A DNA stretch of 64,000 nucleotides, from positions 3,844,001-3,908,000 of the forward strand of contig NZ_CP027657.1 in NCBI RefSeq assembly GCF_003008615.1. The letters are read 5' to 3'. Position numbers and translations under genes: made by a program. Within the stretch, counting starts at the first letter, position 1. Every line of letters starts with the position of its first letter. Below, in pieces: positions 46,151 to 55,778 of this stretch. The stretch comes from Pseudomonas mendocina (GTDB lineage: Bacteria > Pseudomonadota > Gammaproteobacteria > Pseudomonadales > Pseudomonadaceae). The notes under the pieces were generated by a model. The model worked only from the letters and a program-made list of their open reading frames with translations. It ran no database searches and was not told the DNA's origin.

Positions 46151-47035
46151 TCAATTCAGGCGCTTGCTCAGATCCTGCAGGGCCTGTCGATAGTCGCTGC
46201 CCGCCATGCGCAGGCTGTTGTTGTGGTTGGCACCGTCGATCAGCAACAGGCGCTTGGGCTCGCTGGCGGCTGCGAACAACTCTTCGCTGAAGCGCGAAGG
46301 CACGTAGCGGTCATCGCGGCCGTGGGCGATCAATACGGGTACGCCGACGTCACCGATCTTGCTCAACGAATCGAACTCCTGGGACAGCAGCCAGCGTATG
46401 GGGAGCGATGTCTGGGTGACGGCTGCGGCGACATCGCCCAGGTTGGTGAAGCTGGACTCGACGATCAATCCACCGGCCTGGGGCGAGTCGTGCTCGCGGG
46501 CCAGCTCGTAGGCCAGGTGCACGGCTACTGCTCCTCCGAGCGAGTGGCCGTAGATGAAACGCTTGCCTGGGTCGGGTTGCAGGCGCTCGATATGTTGCCA
46601 GGCGATATGCGCGTCCTGGTAGACGGTGCGCTCCGAAGGCAACTGGCCAAGGCTCTGGCCGAAACCGCGGTAGTCGACCGCGAGCACCGAGTAGCCCATG
46701 GCGTGCAACTGCTCGATGCGAAACAACTGGCCGGTGAGGTTCCAGCGTGAGCCATGCAGGTAGAGCAGGGTAGGGGCTTCGGCGCGGGCTGCTGGCCACC
46801 ACCAGGCATGCAGGCTTTCGCCAGGCGCCAGATCCGGTGATTGCAGATCCATCTCCTGCAAGCCGTTCGGTATGCCGCTGAACCAACGGGCAGTGCCCGG
46901 CTCGATCCGGAACACCAGCTTGCGTTCGGTTTCTTCCAGCTTCGCGCAGCCCACGGGTAGCAGGATCAACAGACTCAGCAGGGCGATCAGGCTGAAACGG
47001 CGACGGCGCATCAGCGCGATCCAGGATGCGGGCAT
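46151..47035 (-). CDS. Lipoprotein alpha/beta hydrolase
   Basis: 294 residues. The signal peptide ends in a lipobox (LLPVGC), so the enzyme is likely tethered to the envelope. The alpha/beta hydrolase core shows the oxyanion strand LLYLHGSRWNLTG, nucleophile GHSLGGAVA, acid HGRDDRYVP and histidine in GANHNNSLR. It is related to serine aminopeptidase S33/BEM46-like hydrolases. The substrate is unknown. A GGAG site precedes the ATG. It lies 115 bases downstream of the large penicillin-binding protein on the same strand. Confidence 0.82.
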   Translation of the reverse strand: MPASWIALMRRRRFSLIALLSLLILLPVGCAKLEETERKLVFRIEPGTARWFSGIPNGLQEMDLQSPDLAPGESLHAWWWPAARAEAPTLLYLHGSRWNLTGQLFRIEQLHAMGYSVLAVDYRGFGQSLGQLPSERTVYQDAHIAWQHIERLQPDPGKRFIYGHSLGGAVAVHLAYELAREHDSPQAGGLIVESSFTNLGDVAAAVTQTSLPIRWLLSQEFDSLSKIGDVGVPVLIAHGRDDRYVPSRFSEELFAAASEPKRLLLIDGANHNNSLRMAGSDYRQALQDLSKRLN

Positions 47036-47150
47036 GGCGGCTCCAGAAAGTGAAGGTCAAAGCACAAGGACAGTACTGCGTTGCTGGGGGCATTGACCGG
47101 TCATTCGTCGCCCGGTTTCGTTGCTGTGCCTGTAGCCTGGTTACCGCGTG

Positions 47151-50100
47151 TTACTGCCAACTGGCCTGCTGCGCCGATAACGGCGCCTGGCACAGGGTGG
47201 CGCTGCCGGGTTCGAGGTAGGGCGTGAGGATCGGCGCCATGCCTTTGAGTACCTGCACCGGTAGTGCCGACGTGAAGGTGAAGCGCTCGGCCTCGCGCCC
47301 CGGCACGAAAGCCGTCAGGGTGCCGTAGTGACGAGGGCCGAGAAAGAATACGAAGGTGGCGGTGCGGTTCATCGCCCGTGAACTCAGCACCCGTCCGCCA
47401 GCGCCGACGCTTTCGATGCGGTTGTCACCGGTGCCGGTCTTGCCGCCAAGGGTCAGCGCCTGGCCGTCTGCCAGTCGGAAACTGCCTTGCAGGCGACGTG
47501 CCGTGCCACCTTCGACGACTTGGGAAAGCGCGCCGCGCAATGCCGCAGCGACCTCCGATGGCATGACCCGCTTGCCACTCTGCGGATCACGTTCGACTCG
47601 CGTTTCGTAGGGGGTGTTGGCTGCAAAGTGCAGTTCATCGATGCGTTGCACCGGCTGGCGAATGCCGTCGTTCTGAATGATGCCCATCAACTCGGCCAGC
47701 GCCGCCGGGCGGTCGCCAGAGCTGCCCAAGGCAGTCGCCAGCGACGGCACGAGGTGCTGGAAGGGGTAGCCGAGATTCTTCCAGCGGCGGTGGATGTCGG
47801 AGAACGCCTCCACCTCAAGCATGATGCGGATGCGGCTGTCGCGGGCACTCTTGTGCCGGCTGCGGAACAGCCAGCCGTAGACCTCCTGGCGCTCGTCGAC
47901 GCTGGCGGCCACGGCATCGCTGAAGCTGGCTTGTGGTTGCTGGATGAGAAAGCCCAGCAGCCACAGCTCTAACGGGTGAACGCGGGCGATGTAGCCCTGA
48001 TCCGGCAGGCTGTAGGCGCCGGGGCCGTAGTCGTTGTAGAGCCGGGTGATGCGTGCATCGCTGAGGTTCTCCTGCGGTACCTGGGCGCGCAGGAAGGCGG
48101 CGAACGTCGCCTCGTCGGCATTCGGTATCAGGTAGCGATGCACGGCAGCCAAGCGTGCCGAGGTCTGCCGCAGGCCGCTGAGAAAGGTCTCCAGGCGTTG
48201 CTGTTCGGGCTGGCCCTGGTACTTGCGCCAGAAACGCAGAAGGAAGGTGCGACCTTCCCGGTCGGCGAAGCGCTGCAGGTACTCCTGGCGCCGAGGATCC
48301 TTGTCGTCCTTGAGCAGTTCGGCGCTGCTCTGATAGGTGCTGTAACGCACCAGATCGCGCATCAGGCGCACGAATGGCAGGTTGATCGACTCGCGCAGGG
48401 ACTCGCGCAGTGTGGGGTTGCGGCCATTGTCCTCGCGACGGAAGTTGCCGAAGGTGTGCACGCCGCCGCCAGTGAAGAAGCGCTCATGCGGGTTGGCGGA
48501 GTAGCGTCGCTCCAGTGCGGCGTCGAGCATGCTCGCGAGGTCGACGCCTGGATTGCTGCGCAGGTAATCCACGGCCCAGCGGCTGAGGTGATCCTGTTCG
48601 GCGATCTCCAGCGCACGCAGCTCGGCGGGTGTCTTGCCTGAATGGCGTTGATGCAGTTCCGCGATGATTTCCAGGTAGGTCGCGAGCACGCGCAGCTTGG
48701 CGGTCGAGCCCAGTTCCAGTTTGCTGCCCTCGTTGATGTCGAAGGGTTGGTCGGTGCTGTCGGTCTGCACGCGAACTAGGCTGCCCGTTGCGGTGCGTTC
48801 GAACAGGGTGAAGCTGTAGCGCACTTCGGCGGTTTTCTCCGGTGACAGCAGGCGATCACCGAACAGGCCAATCTTGCCGGCGAACTCGGGGTCGGCCAGG
48901 TGTTGCAAATAAGCGCTGGTCTGCTGCTGCAGGTCGCGTTGCAGAGTACTGCGCGCGGCCAGGTCGAGACGGTCGAGATCGTAAAGAGGCATACCCAGCA
49001 GATTGGACAAGCGTGAACGGGCGACGCTGATGCCCTTGTCGCTTTCCACCGGGCGCAGGTTGGGTTCCTGCTGCCAGTCGCGATAATGCAGTTTCTGGCT
49101 CAAGGCTGCGTCGCGCAGTTTCGTGTCGATCAGCCCGCCACTCGCCAGCAGGCGGATGTGGCTTTCGGTCAGGGTCTCCATTTCCTTGCGCCCCTGCGCC
49201 AGATAATAGGACGGGCGGCGCTGGGCGATCATCAGTGACAACATCTGGCGCAGGGCCAGGCCGCGTTCGGCCAGGCTGGCATCGGGCGAGCGACTCGGAT
49301 CGAGCAGGGCGTTGCTGCGCTCGAAGTCGGCGCCGTACCAGATGCGCAGGCCGTCGGCCAGGCCGTGAACTTCGCCATGCCCTGGGGCTGCCGACAGCGG
49401 CACGCTGTTGAGGTAGTCACGCACGATGTTTTGCCGAGCCTCGAGGGTCTGCGGCCCCTGCTGATAAGCGCGCACGCTGGCGGAAATCATCTGCCGCAGC
49501 TTCTCGCCTGCCGACAGGGTCAGGCCGTCGGGGGAGTGGCGGTATTTCTCCAGCTGGGTGGCCAGGGTGCTGCCCCCCGCGGATTGATCCTGCATGTCGA
49601 GTACCTTGCCGAGCTGCGACAGCGCGGCCATGGCAAAGCGTGGCCAGTCCACCGCCGGGTTGGCCTGAGGTTGGGCGGGATCGAGCAGATAGCGGTTCTC
49701 GATGAACAGCAGGCTGCTGACGACCAGCGGCGGGATACTGGCGAAATCGGCATAGCCTTGCTGCGGGTAGTGAAATTCGTAGAACGGTGTGCCACGGCAG
49801 TCGCTGATGCTCAGCCCGCTCTGACTCTTCTCGACGAAGGGGGGAAACAGGCCGTGACTGCTGTACGCCATCAGTTCCGGGGAGAAGCGCGATTGTGCGC
49901 TGATCAGGAAGTCGCGCTGTTGCAGGCGCTCCAGCATCAATGGCAGATAGGCATAGCCCTGGCGTTTATCAAAGGGGCCATCGCTGGGATAGAGGATGCT
50001 CGGGCTGGGCCCGGGTTCGACCTGATAGGTCAGGCTGGCGGCGTAGCGGCTCAGCTCACGTGCCTGGAAGTGGGCGCTGCGCAATTCGAATACGAACAGC

Positions 50101-50249
50101 GCAACAGCGACCAGCAGCAGGGCAATCAGCAGCAGATACAGCAGCAGGCGCCAACGTCGTGACTTCGAGCCCCGCGCCGTACCCGCAATGGGGAGAGCAC
50201 TCGAGCGTAAATCGCGCTGCTCAGGGTCGGATTGCCATAATGCGCCCAT
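47151..50249 (-). CDS. Large divergent class A penicillin-binding protein
   Basis: 1032 residues, longer than the usual 750-900 of class A PBPs. A basic cytoplasmic tail precedes one membrane helix (about 33-54). The GT51 glycosyltransferase module has the catalytic glutamate in SLLFIENRYL (E184) and GGSTLATQLEK at 225-235; the standard EDxxFxxH motif is altered. The transpeptidase module has the serine motif S515-TAK, SIN (in RESINLPFV) and KTGTG. A region of about 250 residues between the SxN and KTG motifs (roughly 690-940) accounts for the extra length. It should polymerise and crosslink peptidoglycan. It is probably a single gene or the first of two with the lipoprotein hydrolase. Confidence 0.85.
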   Translation of the reverse strand: MGALWQSDPEQRDLRSSALPIAGTARGSKSRRWRLLLYLLLIALLLVAVALFVFELRSAHFQARELSRYAASLTYQVEPGPSPSILYPSDGPFDKRQGYAYLPLMLERLQQRDFLISAQSRFSPELMAYSSHGLFPPFVEKSQSGLSISDCRGTPFYEFHYPQQGYADFASIPPLVVSSLLFIENRYLLDPAQPQANPAVDWPRFAMAALSQLGKVLDMQDQSAGGSTLATQLEKYRHSPDGLTLSAGEKLRQMISASVRAYQQGPQTLEARQNIVRDYLNSVPLSAAPGHGEVHGLADGLRIWYGADFERSNALLDPSRSPDASLAERGLALRQMLSLMIAQRRPSYYLAQGRKEMETLTESHIRLLASGGLIDTKLRDAALSQKLHYRDWQQEPNLRPVESDKGISVARSRLSNLLGMPLYDLDRLDLAARSTLQRDLQQQTSAYLQHLADPEFAGKIGLFGDRLLSPEKTAEVRYSFTLFERTATGSLVRVQTDSTDQPFDINEGSKLELGSTAKLRVLATYLEIIAELHQRHSGKTPAELRALEIAEQDHLSRWAVDYLRSNPGVDLASMLDAALERRYSANPHERFFTGGGVHTFGNFRREDNGRNPTLRESLRESINLPFVRLMRDLVRYSTYQSSAELLKDDKDPRRQEYLQRFADREGRTFLLRFWRKYQGQPEQQRLETFLSGLRQTSARLAAVHRYLIPNADEATFAAFLRAQVPQENLSDARITRLYNDYGPGAYSLPDQGYIARVHPLELWLLGFLIQQPQASFSDAVAASVDERQEVYGWLFRSRHKSARDSRIRIMLEVEAFSDIHRRWKNLGYPFQHLVPSLATALGSSGDRPAALAELMGIIQNDGIRQPVQRIDELHFAANTPYETRVERDPQSGKRVMPSEVAAALRGALSQVVEGGTARRLQGSFRLADGQALTLGGKTGTGDNRIESVGAGGRVLSSRAMNRTATFVFFLGPRHYGTLTAFVPGREAERFTFTSALPVQVLKGMAPILTPYLEPGSATLCQAPLSAQQASWQ

Positions 50250-50430
50250 AATCCCCCGGCCTGACCTGTCTGCTTCACAAAGGCCGCGAAACTGTCGTTC
50301 GCTGAATCTTGACCAAGCTACGACCGTCTCGCCTGTCCCTTACAAGCTTAGTCGCTATGCACGTATCCGACAGGCCGGATGGACATATCAAGGCTGGGCG
50401 ATGGCCTGCTAGACTCGGCGACAACGCAAA

Positions 50431-51126
50431 ATGCAGGTAACCGGCATGCAGCGCGATCACCGAGAACAGCTTCAGCAGAGCTGGCAGGCCAACGCCGATG
50501 CCTGGGCTGCCGCGGTGCGCGAACAGCGCATCGAGAGCCGGCGCCTGGTCACCGACGCGGCGATTCTGCAGGCGGTGCTGGCACTGGCGCCCAAGCGCGT
50601 GCTGGACGTCGGTTGCGGCGAGGGGTGGCTGTGCCGAGGATTGGCCGAACATGGCATCGAGCCAGTCGGGGTGGATGCGTCCGCACCGCTGATCGAAGCA
50701 GCCCGCGCCGCCTGTGATGGCCGCAGCCAGTATCGTGTTTGCGGTTATGCCGAGCTGGAGGAGCATGCCGAGCAACTCGGTCGCTTCGAAGTGCTGGTGT
50801 GCAACTTCGCGTTGCTCGAAGAGCCGCTGGAGCCGGTGATGCGCAGCCTGCACGGGCTGTTGGCGCCGGGCGGCAGTCTGCTGATTCAGACCCTGCATCC
50901 GTGGCGCGCCAGCCATGGTGAGCCTTATCAGGATGGCTGGCGGGTAGAGGACTTCGCCGGTTTCGGTGAGGGTTTCCAGGCGCCCATGCCCTGGTTCTTC
51001 CGCACCTTGCAGTCCTGGTTGTCCCTGATGGGCGAGACCGGTTGGCGTCTGGAGTGGTTGCAGGAGCCGCTGCACCCGGAAAGCGTGCAGCCTGTGTCAT
51101 TGTTGCTGCTGCTCAAGCCGCTCTGA
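50431..51126 (+). CDS. Class I SAM-dependent methyltransferase
   Basis: 231 residues. Motif I is VLDVGCGEGWLCRGLAEHG, followed by the acidic residue in PVGVDASAPLI. VLVCNFALLEEPLEPVM and the LAPGGSLLIQTLHPW strand are motifs typical of UbiE/Coq5-like methyltransferases. The substrate is unknown. Either the ATG at 50431 or one 15 bases later is the start. The VOC gene begins one base after its stop, so they share an operon. Confidence 0.86.
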   Translation: MQVTGMQRDHREQLQQSWQANADAWAAAVREQRIESRRLVTDAAILQAVLALAPKRVLDVGCGEGWLCRGLAEHGIEPVGVDASAPLIEAARAACDGRSQYRVCGYAELEEHAEQLGRFEVLVCNFALLEEPLEPVMRSLHGLLAPGGSLLIQTLHPWRASHGEPYQDGWRVEDFAGFGEGFQAPMPWFFRTLQSWLSLMGETGWRLEWLQEPLHPESVQPVSLLLLLKPL

Positions 51127-51127
51127 C

Positions 51128-51562
51128 ATGCAATTGCTGCTCAATCTTGACGTGCCCGACCTGCAGGCGGCTGTCGCGTTCTATCGGCAGGCACTCGATC
51201 TGCGTGTGGGACGCTATCTGTTCGAGGGCAGCGTAGTCGAAATGCTCGGTGCCCCGGTGCCGATTTACCTTCTGCACAAGGCTGCCGGGTCGCCTCCTTG
51301 CCCGGGTGTGCCATCGCCGCGTGATTACGAGCGTCACTGGATGCCTTTACACCTCGATTTCATCGTCGAGGATCTCGATGCTGCACTGGCCCGCGCGCTG
51401 GCAGCAGGTGCGCGTCAGGAAGGCGAAATCAGTGAGCAGCAATGGGGGCGCCTGGTAACGCTTAGCGACCCCTTCGGCCATGGTCTGTGCCTGTTGCAAT
51501 GGTGTGGCGATGGTTACGGGCAGGTCACAACCCGTTCAGGAGAGAGTGATGCGTACGATTGA
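51128..51562 (+). CDS. VOC-family (glyoxalase/bleomycin resistance-like) protein
   Basis: 144 residues with the paired beta-alpha-beta-beta-beta modules of the VOC fold: LLLNLDVPDLQAAVAFYRQALDL at the N-terminus, and LHLDFIVEDLDAALARALAAGA and LVTLSDPFGHGLCLLQW in the second half. Such proteins bind a metal or a small molecule; no specific substrate can be assigned. It lies between the methyltransferase and the aldo/keto reductase, overlapping the latter by 14 bases. Confidence 0.82.
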   Translation: MQLLLNLDVPDLQAAVAFYRQALDLRVGRYLFEGSVVEMLGAPVPIYLLHKAAGSPPCPGVPSPRDYERHWMPLHLDFIVEDLDAALARALAAGARQEGEISEQQWGRLVTLSDPFGHGLCLLQWCGDGYGQVTTRSGESDAYD

Positions 51563-52370
51563 ATTGGCTGGCGTTGCGGTGCCGGTAATAGGGCAGGGCA
51601 CCTGGCGCATGGGCGAGGATCAGCGCCAGCGCGCGCGTGAGATCGCAGCCCTGCAAGAAGGCATCGATTTGGGGCTGACGCTGATCGACACCGCTGAAAT
51701 GTACGGTGAGGGTGGCGCCGAGGAAGTCGTCGGCGCCGCTATCGCTGGGCGGCGCGACGAGGTGTTTCTGGTCAGCAAGGTGTACCCACACAATGCCAGC
51801 CTGCAGGGTGTCCAGGCCGCTTGCGAGCGTAGCCTACGGCGCCTGGGTTGTGAGTCTATCGACCTCTATCTGCTGCATTGGCGCGGGCGCTATCCGCTGG
51901 CAGAAACGGTGGAGGGCTTCGAGCGCCTGCGCGAACAGGGCAAGATCGGCGCCTGGGGCGTTTCCAACTTCGATCTGGATGACCTGCTCGAACTGGATCA
52001 GCCAGCCTGCGCGACCAATCAGGTGCTATACAACCTCGAAGCCCGCGGCATCGAATATGACCTGCTGCCCTGGCAACAGCAGGCGACCCTGCCATTGATG
52101 GCCTACTGTCCGTTGAGCCAGGCAGGGGCACTGCTACATGAGCCGGCGCTGTTGGAAGTGGCCAGGCGTCATGCCGTTACACCTGCTCAGGTAGCGCTGG
52201 CCTGGACGCTCAGGCAGGAAGGCGTGATCGCCATTCCCAAGGCGGTGAGCCGCCAACATCTACGTGACAACGCTGCGGCGGCTTCACTGATTCTGGATAG
52301 AGGTGATCTGGAGGTGCTGGATGCGGCGTTTGCACCGCCGCGAGGCAAGCAGAGACTAGAGATGGTCTGA
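51549..52370 (+). CDS. Aldo/keto reductase
   Basis: 273 residues, TIM barrel. The family signatures are visible: GLTLIDTAEMYGEGGAEE with catalytic D and Y, LVSKVYP (K), the LLHWRG histidine, and IAIPKAVSRQHLRDN for the NADPH phosphate site. It reduces an aldehyde or ketone with NADPH in the cytoplasm; the substrate is unknown. The ATG at 51549 follows CAGGAGAGAG and overlaps the end of the VOC gene, so the three-gene group is probably one transcript. Confidence 0.88.
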   Translation: MRTIELAGVAVPVIGQGTWRMGEDQRQRAREIAALQEGIDLGLTLIDTAEMYGEGGAEEVVGAAIAGRRDEVFLVSKVYPHNASLQGVQAACERSLRRLGCESIDLYLLHWRGRYPLAETVEGFERLREQGKIGAWGVSNFDLDDLLELDQPACATNQVLYNLEARGIEYDLLPWQQQATLPLMAYCPLSQAGALLHEPALLEVARRHAVTPAQVALAWTLRQEGVIAIPKAVSRQHLRDNAAAASLILDRGDLEVLDAAFAPPRGKQRLEMV

Positions 52371-52442
52371 AGCTAGGTGCGCCGTGCACATCGGGAACCT
52401 GCGAAGCGACAGAGCGCGTGCCCTGTCGCATGTCATGCGGGC

Positions 52443-53399
52443 TCAGTTGGCCGGATCGGCAGCCAGGCGCCCGGCGTCTTTGAGCAAGGCCTTGAGGAAG
52501 GCTTCCTGCAGCTCCGGATCGTTGCGCGTCAGTTCGATCAGGCTCTGCTCGAGTTCGCTGGCTTCCTCTTCCAGGCCTAGATCCGACAAGCGCTTGACCC
52601 GGTGTACCCATTGCGCCACGTCGTCACCTTCGAGGTCGTCGAAGATCAGGTCATGGGCCTCGCGCAGCTTGCCACGTAGCGTGTGGCTGACCATCAGCGT
52701 TGCCGTCGCCTGGACCGACTCTTCACCCAAGCGATCCTCTACGCTCAGTTGCAGCGTGTTCAGGCGGGCCATGTTCTGCTCGGTAAACGGGCTATCCAGC
52801 AGATTCAGGCGCAGAACGCCGGTATTGTCGGTAAGCAGCTCGAACTGCTGGTCGGCTGTCTTGATCAGTACCGGGCGCTCGGACCAGGGCAGGTTGATGT
52901 ACTCCATGCGTCGGTCGCGCTGGAGTTCCTCGATGCTCGCCAGGTTCTGCTCGGCGCGACCATTGGACTCGACGTTCATGAACGGGTTGAGGCCCGCCAT
53001 GCCGTAGCTGATCCAGTCACGAGTGACAGTCTCCGGCAGGCTGCCGAGCAATACCACGTTGAGTACGTTGGCGCCGACGCCTGCGACCACGGCAACTGCC
53101 CCCAGCGGCACTTCATACAGCTCGCGCCAGGGTTGATAGGGGGTGTAGCGGTCATAACGACGAGTGACCTCGAACGCCGTGACCTCGTAGCTCTTCTGAT
53201 CATGCACACGAATCCGTCGCTGTGGCAGCTCCAGCACCTTTGGCTCGCCCACGTCGATCTGCAACTGGTGATCCAGTAGTTTGCGTTCGACGCGCTCCTC
53301 GTGTTCGCTGCGTTGCGGCAACTGATTGGCGCAACCGCTGAGGAAGAGGGCGCCGCACAAGGCGGCGCCGGTCAGGCGAAGTTTGTTGCTCGTGTGCAT
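52443..53399 (-). CDS. Lipoprotein of unknown function next to proS
   Basis: 318 residues. The signal peptide ends in LSGC (C23), giving a likely outer-membrane or inner-membrane lipoprotein. A hydrophobic stretch at about 98-122 (LGAVAVVAGVGANVLNVVLLGSL) could span or insert in a membrane. The C-terminal part is helical and acidic (GLEEEASELEQSLIELTRND). I do not recognise a domain. A similarly placed gene accompanies proS in P. aeruginosa, as I recall. It is 20 bases downstream of proS and on the same strand, so co-transcribed. Confidence 0.72.
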   Translation of the reverse strand: MHTSNKLRLTGAALCGALFLSGCANQLPQRSEHEERVERKLLDHQLQIDVGEPKVLELPQRRIRVHDQKSYEVTAFEVTRRYDRYTPYQPWRELYEVPLGAVAVVAGVGANVLNVVLLGSLPETVTRDWISYGMAGLNPFMNVESNGRAEQNLASIEELQRDRRMEYINLPWSERPVLIKTADQQFELLTDNTGVLRLNLLDSPFTEQNMARLNTLQLSVEDRLGEESVQATATLMVSHTLRGKLREAHDLIFDDLEGDDVAQWVHRVKRLSDLGLEEEASELEQSLIELTRNDPELQEAFLKALLKDAGRLAADPAN

Positions 53400-53419
53400 G
53401 ATGTCTCGGTGCGGCGTGA

Positions 53420-55135
53420 TCAGCGGCTGATACGGGCTTGCAGGAACGGCAGGATGTCGGCCAGCGGCACAGCCTGCGCTTCGGTTTCGGCGCGGCTCTT
53501 GTACTCCAGGTTGCCATCGGCCAGACCACGGTCACTGACGACCACGCGGTGCGGAATACCGATCAGCTCCATGTCGGCGAACTTGATACCGGGGCTGGTT
53601 TTCTTGTCGCGATCATCCAGCAGCACCTCGTAGCCGGCGGCAGTCAGCTCGGCGTACAGCTTGTCGGTGGCCTCGCGTACTTGCTCGGTCTCATAGCGCA
53701 GCGGTACCAGGGCGATCTGGAAGGGGGCCAGGGCGTCGTTCCAGCGAATACCGCGCTCGTCGAAATTCTGCTCGATGGCGGCGGCTACCACGCGGGATAC
53801 GCCGATGCCGTAGCAGCCCATGGTCAGGGTCACTGGCTTGCCGTTCTCGCCAAGTACCTGGCAGTTCATCGCTTCGCTGTACTTGGTACCGAGCTGGAAG
53901 ATGTGACCGACTTCGATGCCACGTTTGATTTCCAGGGTGCCTTGGCCATCCGGGCTGGGGTCACCAGCGACGACGTTGCGCAGATCGGCAACCTCAGGCA
54001 GGGGCAGATCGCGCTCCCAGTTGACGCCGAAATAGTGCTTGTCTTCGATATTGGCGCCAGCAGCGAAGTCGCTCATCAGTGCGACGCTGCGATCGATGAT
54101 GCAGGGGATCGGCAGGTTGACCGGACCGAGGGAGCCGGGGCCGGCGCCAATAGCGGCACGAATCTCGGCTTCACTGGCCATCTGCAGCGGGCTGGCAACC
54201 TGTTCCAGATTGGCGGCCTTGATTTCGTTCAGTTCATGGTCACCGCGCACGATCAGGGCGATCAGCTTGCCTTCTTCGGCCGCGTGCACCACCAGGGTCT
54301 TGATGGTCTTCTCGATGGCCAGACCGAAGCCCTGTACCAGCGCGTCGATGGTCTTGGTGTTGGGCGTATCGATCAGGCGCATGTCTTCGGCCGCTGCAAG
54401 GCGCGCTTTCTCACGCGGGATAGCTTCGGCCTTCTCGATGTTGGCGGCGTAGTCGGAGACATTGCTGAAGGCGATATCGTCTTCACCAGACTCTGCCAGC
54501 ACATGGAATTCGTGCGAGCCGGTGCCACCGATGGAGCCAGTATCGGCCTGTACCGGACGGAAGTTGAGGCCCAGGCGGCTGAAGACATTACAGTACGCCT
54601 GATGCATGCGGTCGTAGGTTTCCTGCAGGGAAGCCTGGTCGGCATGGAAGGAGTAGGCGTCCTTCATGATGAACTCACGGCCGCGCATCAGACCGAAGCG
54701 TGGACGGATTTCGTCACGGAACTTGGTCTGGATCTGGTACATGTTGATCGGCAGTTGCTTGTAGCTGTTCAGCTCGTTACGGGCCAGGTCGGTGATCACT
54801 TCTTCGTGGGTCGGGCCGACGCAGAACTCGCGATCATGACGATCCTTCACGCGCAGCAGTTCGGGGCCGTACTGCACCCAGCGGCCAGATTCCTGCCACA
54901 GCTCGGCAGGCTGGATGGCTGGCATCAGCACTTCCAGCGCGCCTGTGGCGTTCATTTCTTCACGCACCACGGTCTCGACCTTGCGCAGCACGCGCAGGCC
55001 CATCGGTAGCCAGGTGTACAGGCCGGAGGCCAGTTTGCGGATCATGCCGGCACGCAGCATCAGCTGGTGGCTGATCACCACGGCATCGGAAGGGGTTTCT
55101 TTCAGGGTCGAGAGCAGGAACTGACTGGTACGCAT
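53420..55135 (-). CDS. proS: Prolyl-tRNA synthetase, bacterial type with editing domain
   Basis: 571 residues. Class II motif 1 is in [22 protein letters not shown], motif 2 in [24 protein letters not shown] and motif 3 in [14 protein letters not shown]. An insertion between motifs 2 and 3 (residues about 225-400) is the INS domain that clears Ala-tRNA(Pro). A C-terminal anticodon-binding domain follows ([13 protein letters not shown]). It charges tRNA(Pro) with proline. The length is normal. Confidence 0.96.
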   Translation of the reverse strand: MRTSQFLLSTLKETPSDAVVISHQLMLRAGMIRKLASGLYTWLPMGLRVLRKVETVVREEMNATGALEVLMPAIQPAELWQESGRWVQYGPELLRVKDRHDREFCVGPTHEEVITDLARNELNSYKQLPINMYQIQTKFRDEIRPRFGLMRGREFIMKDAYSFHADQASLQETYDRMHQAYCNVFSRLGLNFRPVQADTGSIGGTGSHEFHVLAESGEDDIAFSNVSDYAANIEKAEAIPREKARLAAAEDMRLIDTPNTKTIDALVQGFGLAIEKTIKTLVVHAAEEGKLIALIVRGDHELNEIKAANLEQVASPLQMASEAEIRAAIGAGPGSLGPVNLPIPCIIDRSVALMSDFAAGANIEDKHYFGVNWERDLPLPEVADLRNVVAGDPSPDGQGTLEIKRGIEVGHIFQLGTKYSEAMNCQVLGENGKPVTLTMGCYGIGVSRVVAAAIEQNFDERGIRWNDALAPFQIALVPLRYETEQVREATDKLYAELTAAGYEVLLDDRDKKTSPGIKFADMELIGIPHRVVVSDRGLADGNLEYKSRAETEAQAVPLADILPFLQARISR

Positions 55136-55288
55136 GTTTGGCCGTTCTGTCGGTTGCTAGGGCTTGGAATAGGCCGGCATTGTACGGTGCCTATACAGTG
55201 GCGTACAGGACGGGGCAGTCGATGAAGTTCGATGTGTCCGAGGTTCCAGAGGGCGGGCGCCAGATCATCGCGGTAGGGGAGGTGGAAG

Positions 55289-55705
55289 ATGGCAGGATTG
55301 ACTGCGCTTGACGTTCAGACGCTGATTCGGGCGGGGCTACCAATGGCCGAAGACATCGATCTGCGGATCGACCGGCTCGATGACGAGGGTGTGCTGGCAC
55401 GGGTGCCGTTTCAGGCCAAATTGGTGCGTCCAGGTGGAACGCTCTCTGGCCCGACCATCATGGCGTTGGGTGATGCAGCCATGTATGCCGTCGTGCTGGG
55501 GCGGCTCGGCCGAGTGGAGATGGCGGTAACCTCCAATCTCAATATCAACTTTCTGGTCAAACCCAAGCCGGTGGATTTGCTGGCTGATGCACGGATATTA
55601 CGCTTGAGCCGACGTCAGGCAGTTTGTGAAGTGTCGTTATATTCGGCGGGTAATGAGAGCGAGTTGGTTGCACATGTGACAGGGACTTATGCCTTACCTC
55701 TTTAA
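55289..55705 (+). CDS. PaaI-type hotdog thioesterase
   Basis: 138 residues with a single hotdog fold. The helix GGTLSGPTIMALGDAAMYAVVLG carries the acidic residue in the position used by PaaI-type acyl-CoA thioesterases. VTSNLNINFLVKPKPVDLLADARI and a strand with CEVSLYS follow. It would cleave an acyl-CoA; the physiological substrate is unknown. GGGAGG precedes the ATG. It is divergent from proS and convergent with the oprD gene. Confidence 0.82.
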   Translation: MAGLTALDVQTLIRAGLPMAEDIDLRIDRLDDEGVLARVPFQAKLVRPGGTLSGPTIMALGDAAMYAVVLGRLGRVEMAVTSNLNINFLVKPKPVDLLADARILRLSRRQAVCEVSLYSAGNESELVAHVTGTYALPL

Positions 55706-55722
55706 TAAAGCAGAGCAGAAAT

Positions 55723-55752
55723 AAAGAAACCCGGCCAAGGCCGGGTTTCTTT
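55723..55752. terminator. Bidirectional terminator between thioesterase and oprD genes
   Basis: AAAGAAACCCGGCC and GGCCGGGTTTCTTT around a two-base loop, with A- and T-rich flanks, serving both convergent genes. Confidence 0.82.
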
Positions 55753-55778
55753 GGTGCTGCTATCGAGTAACGCTGAAG

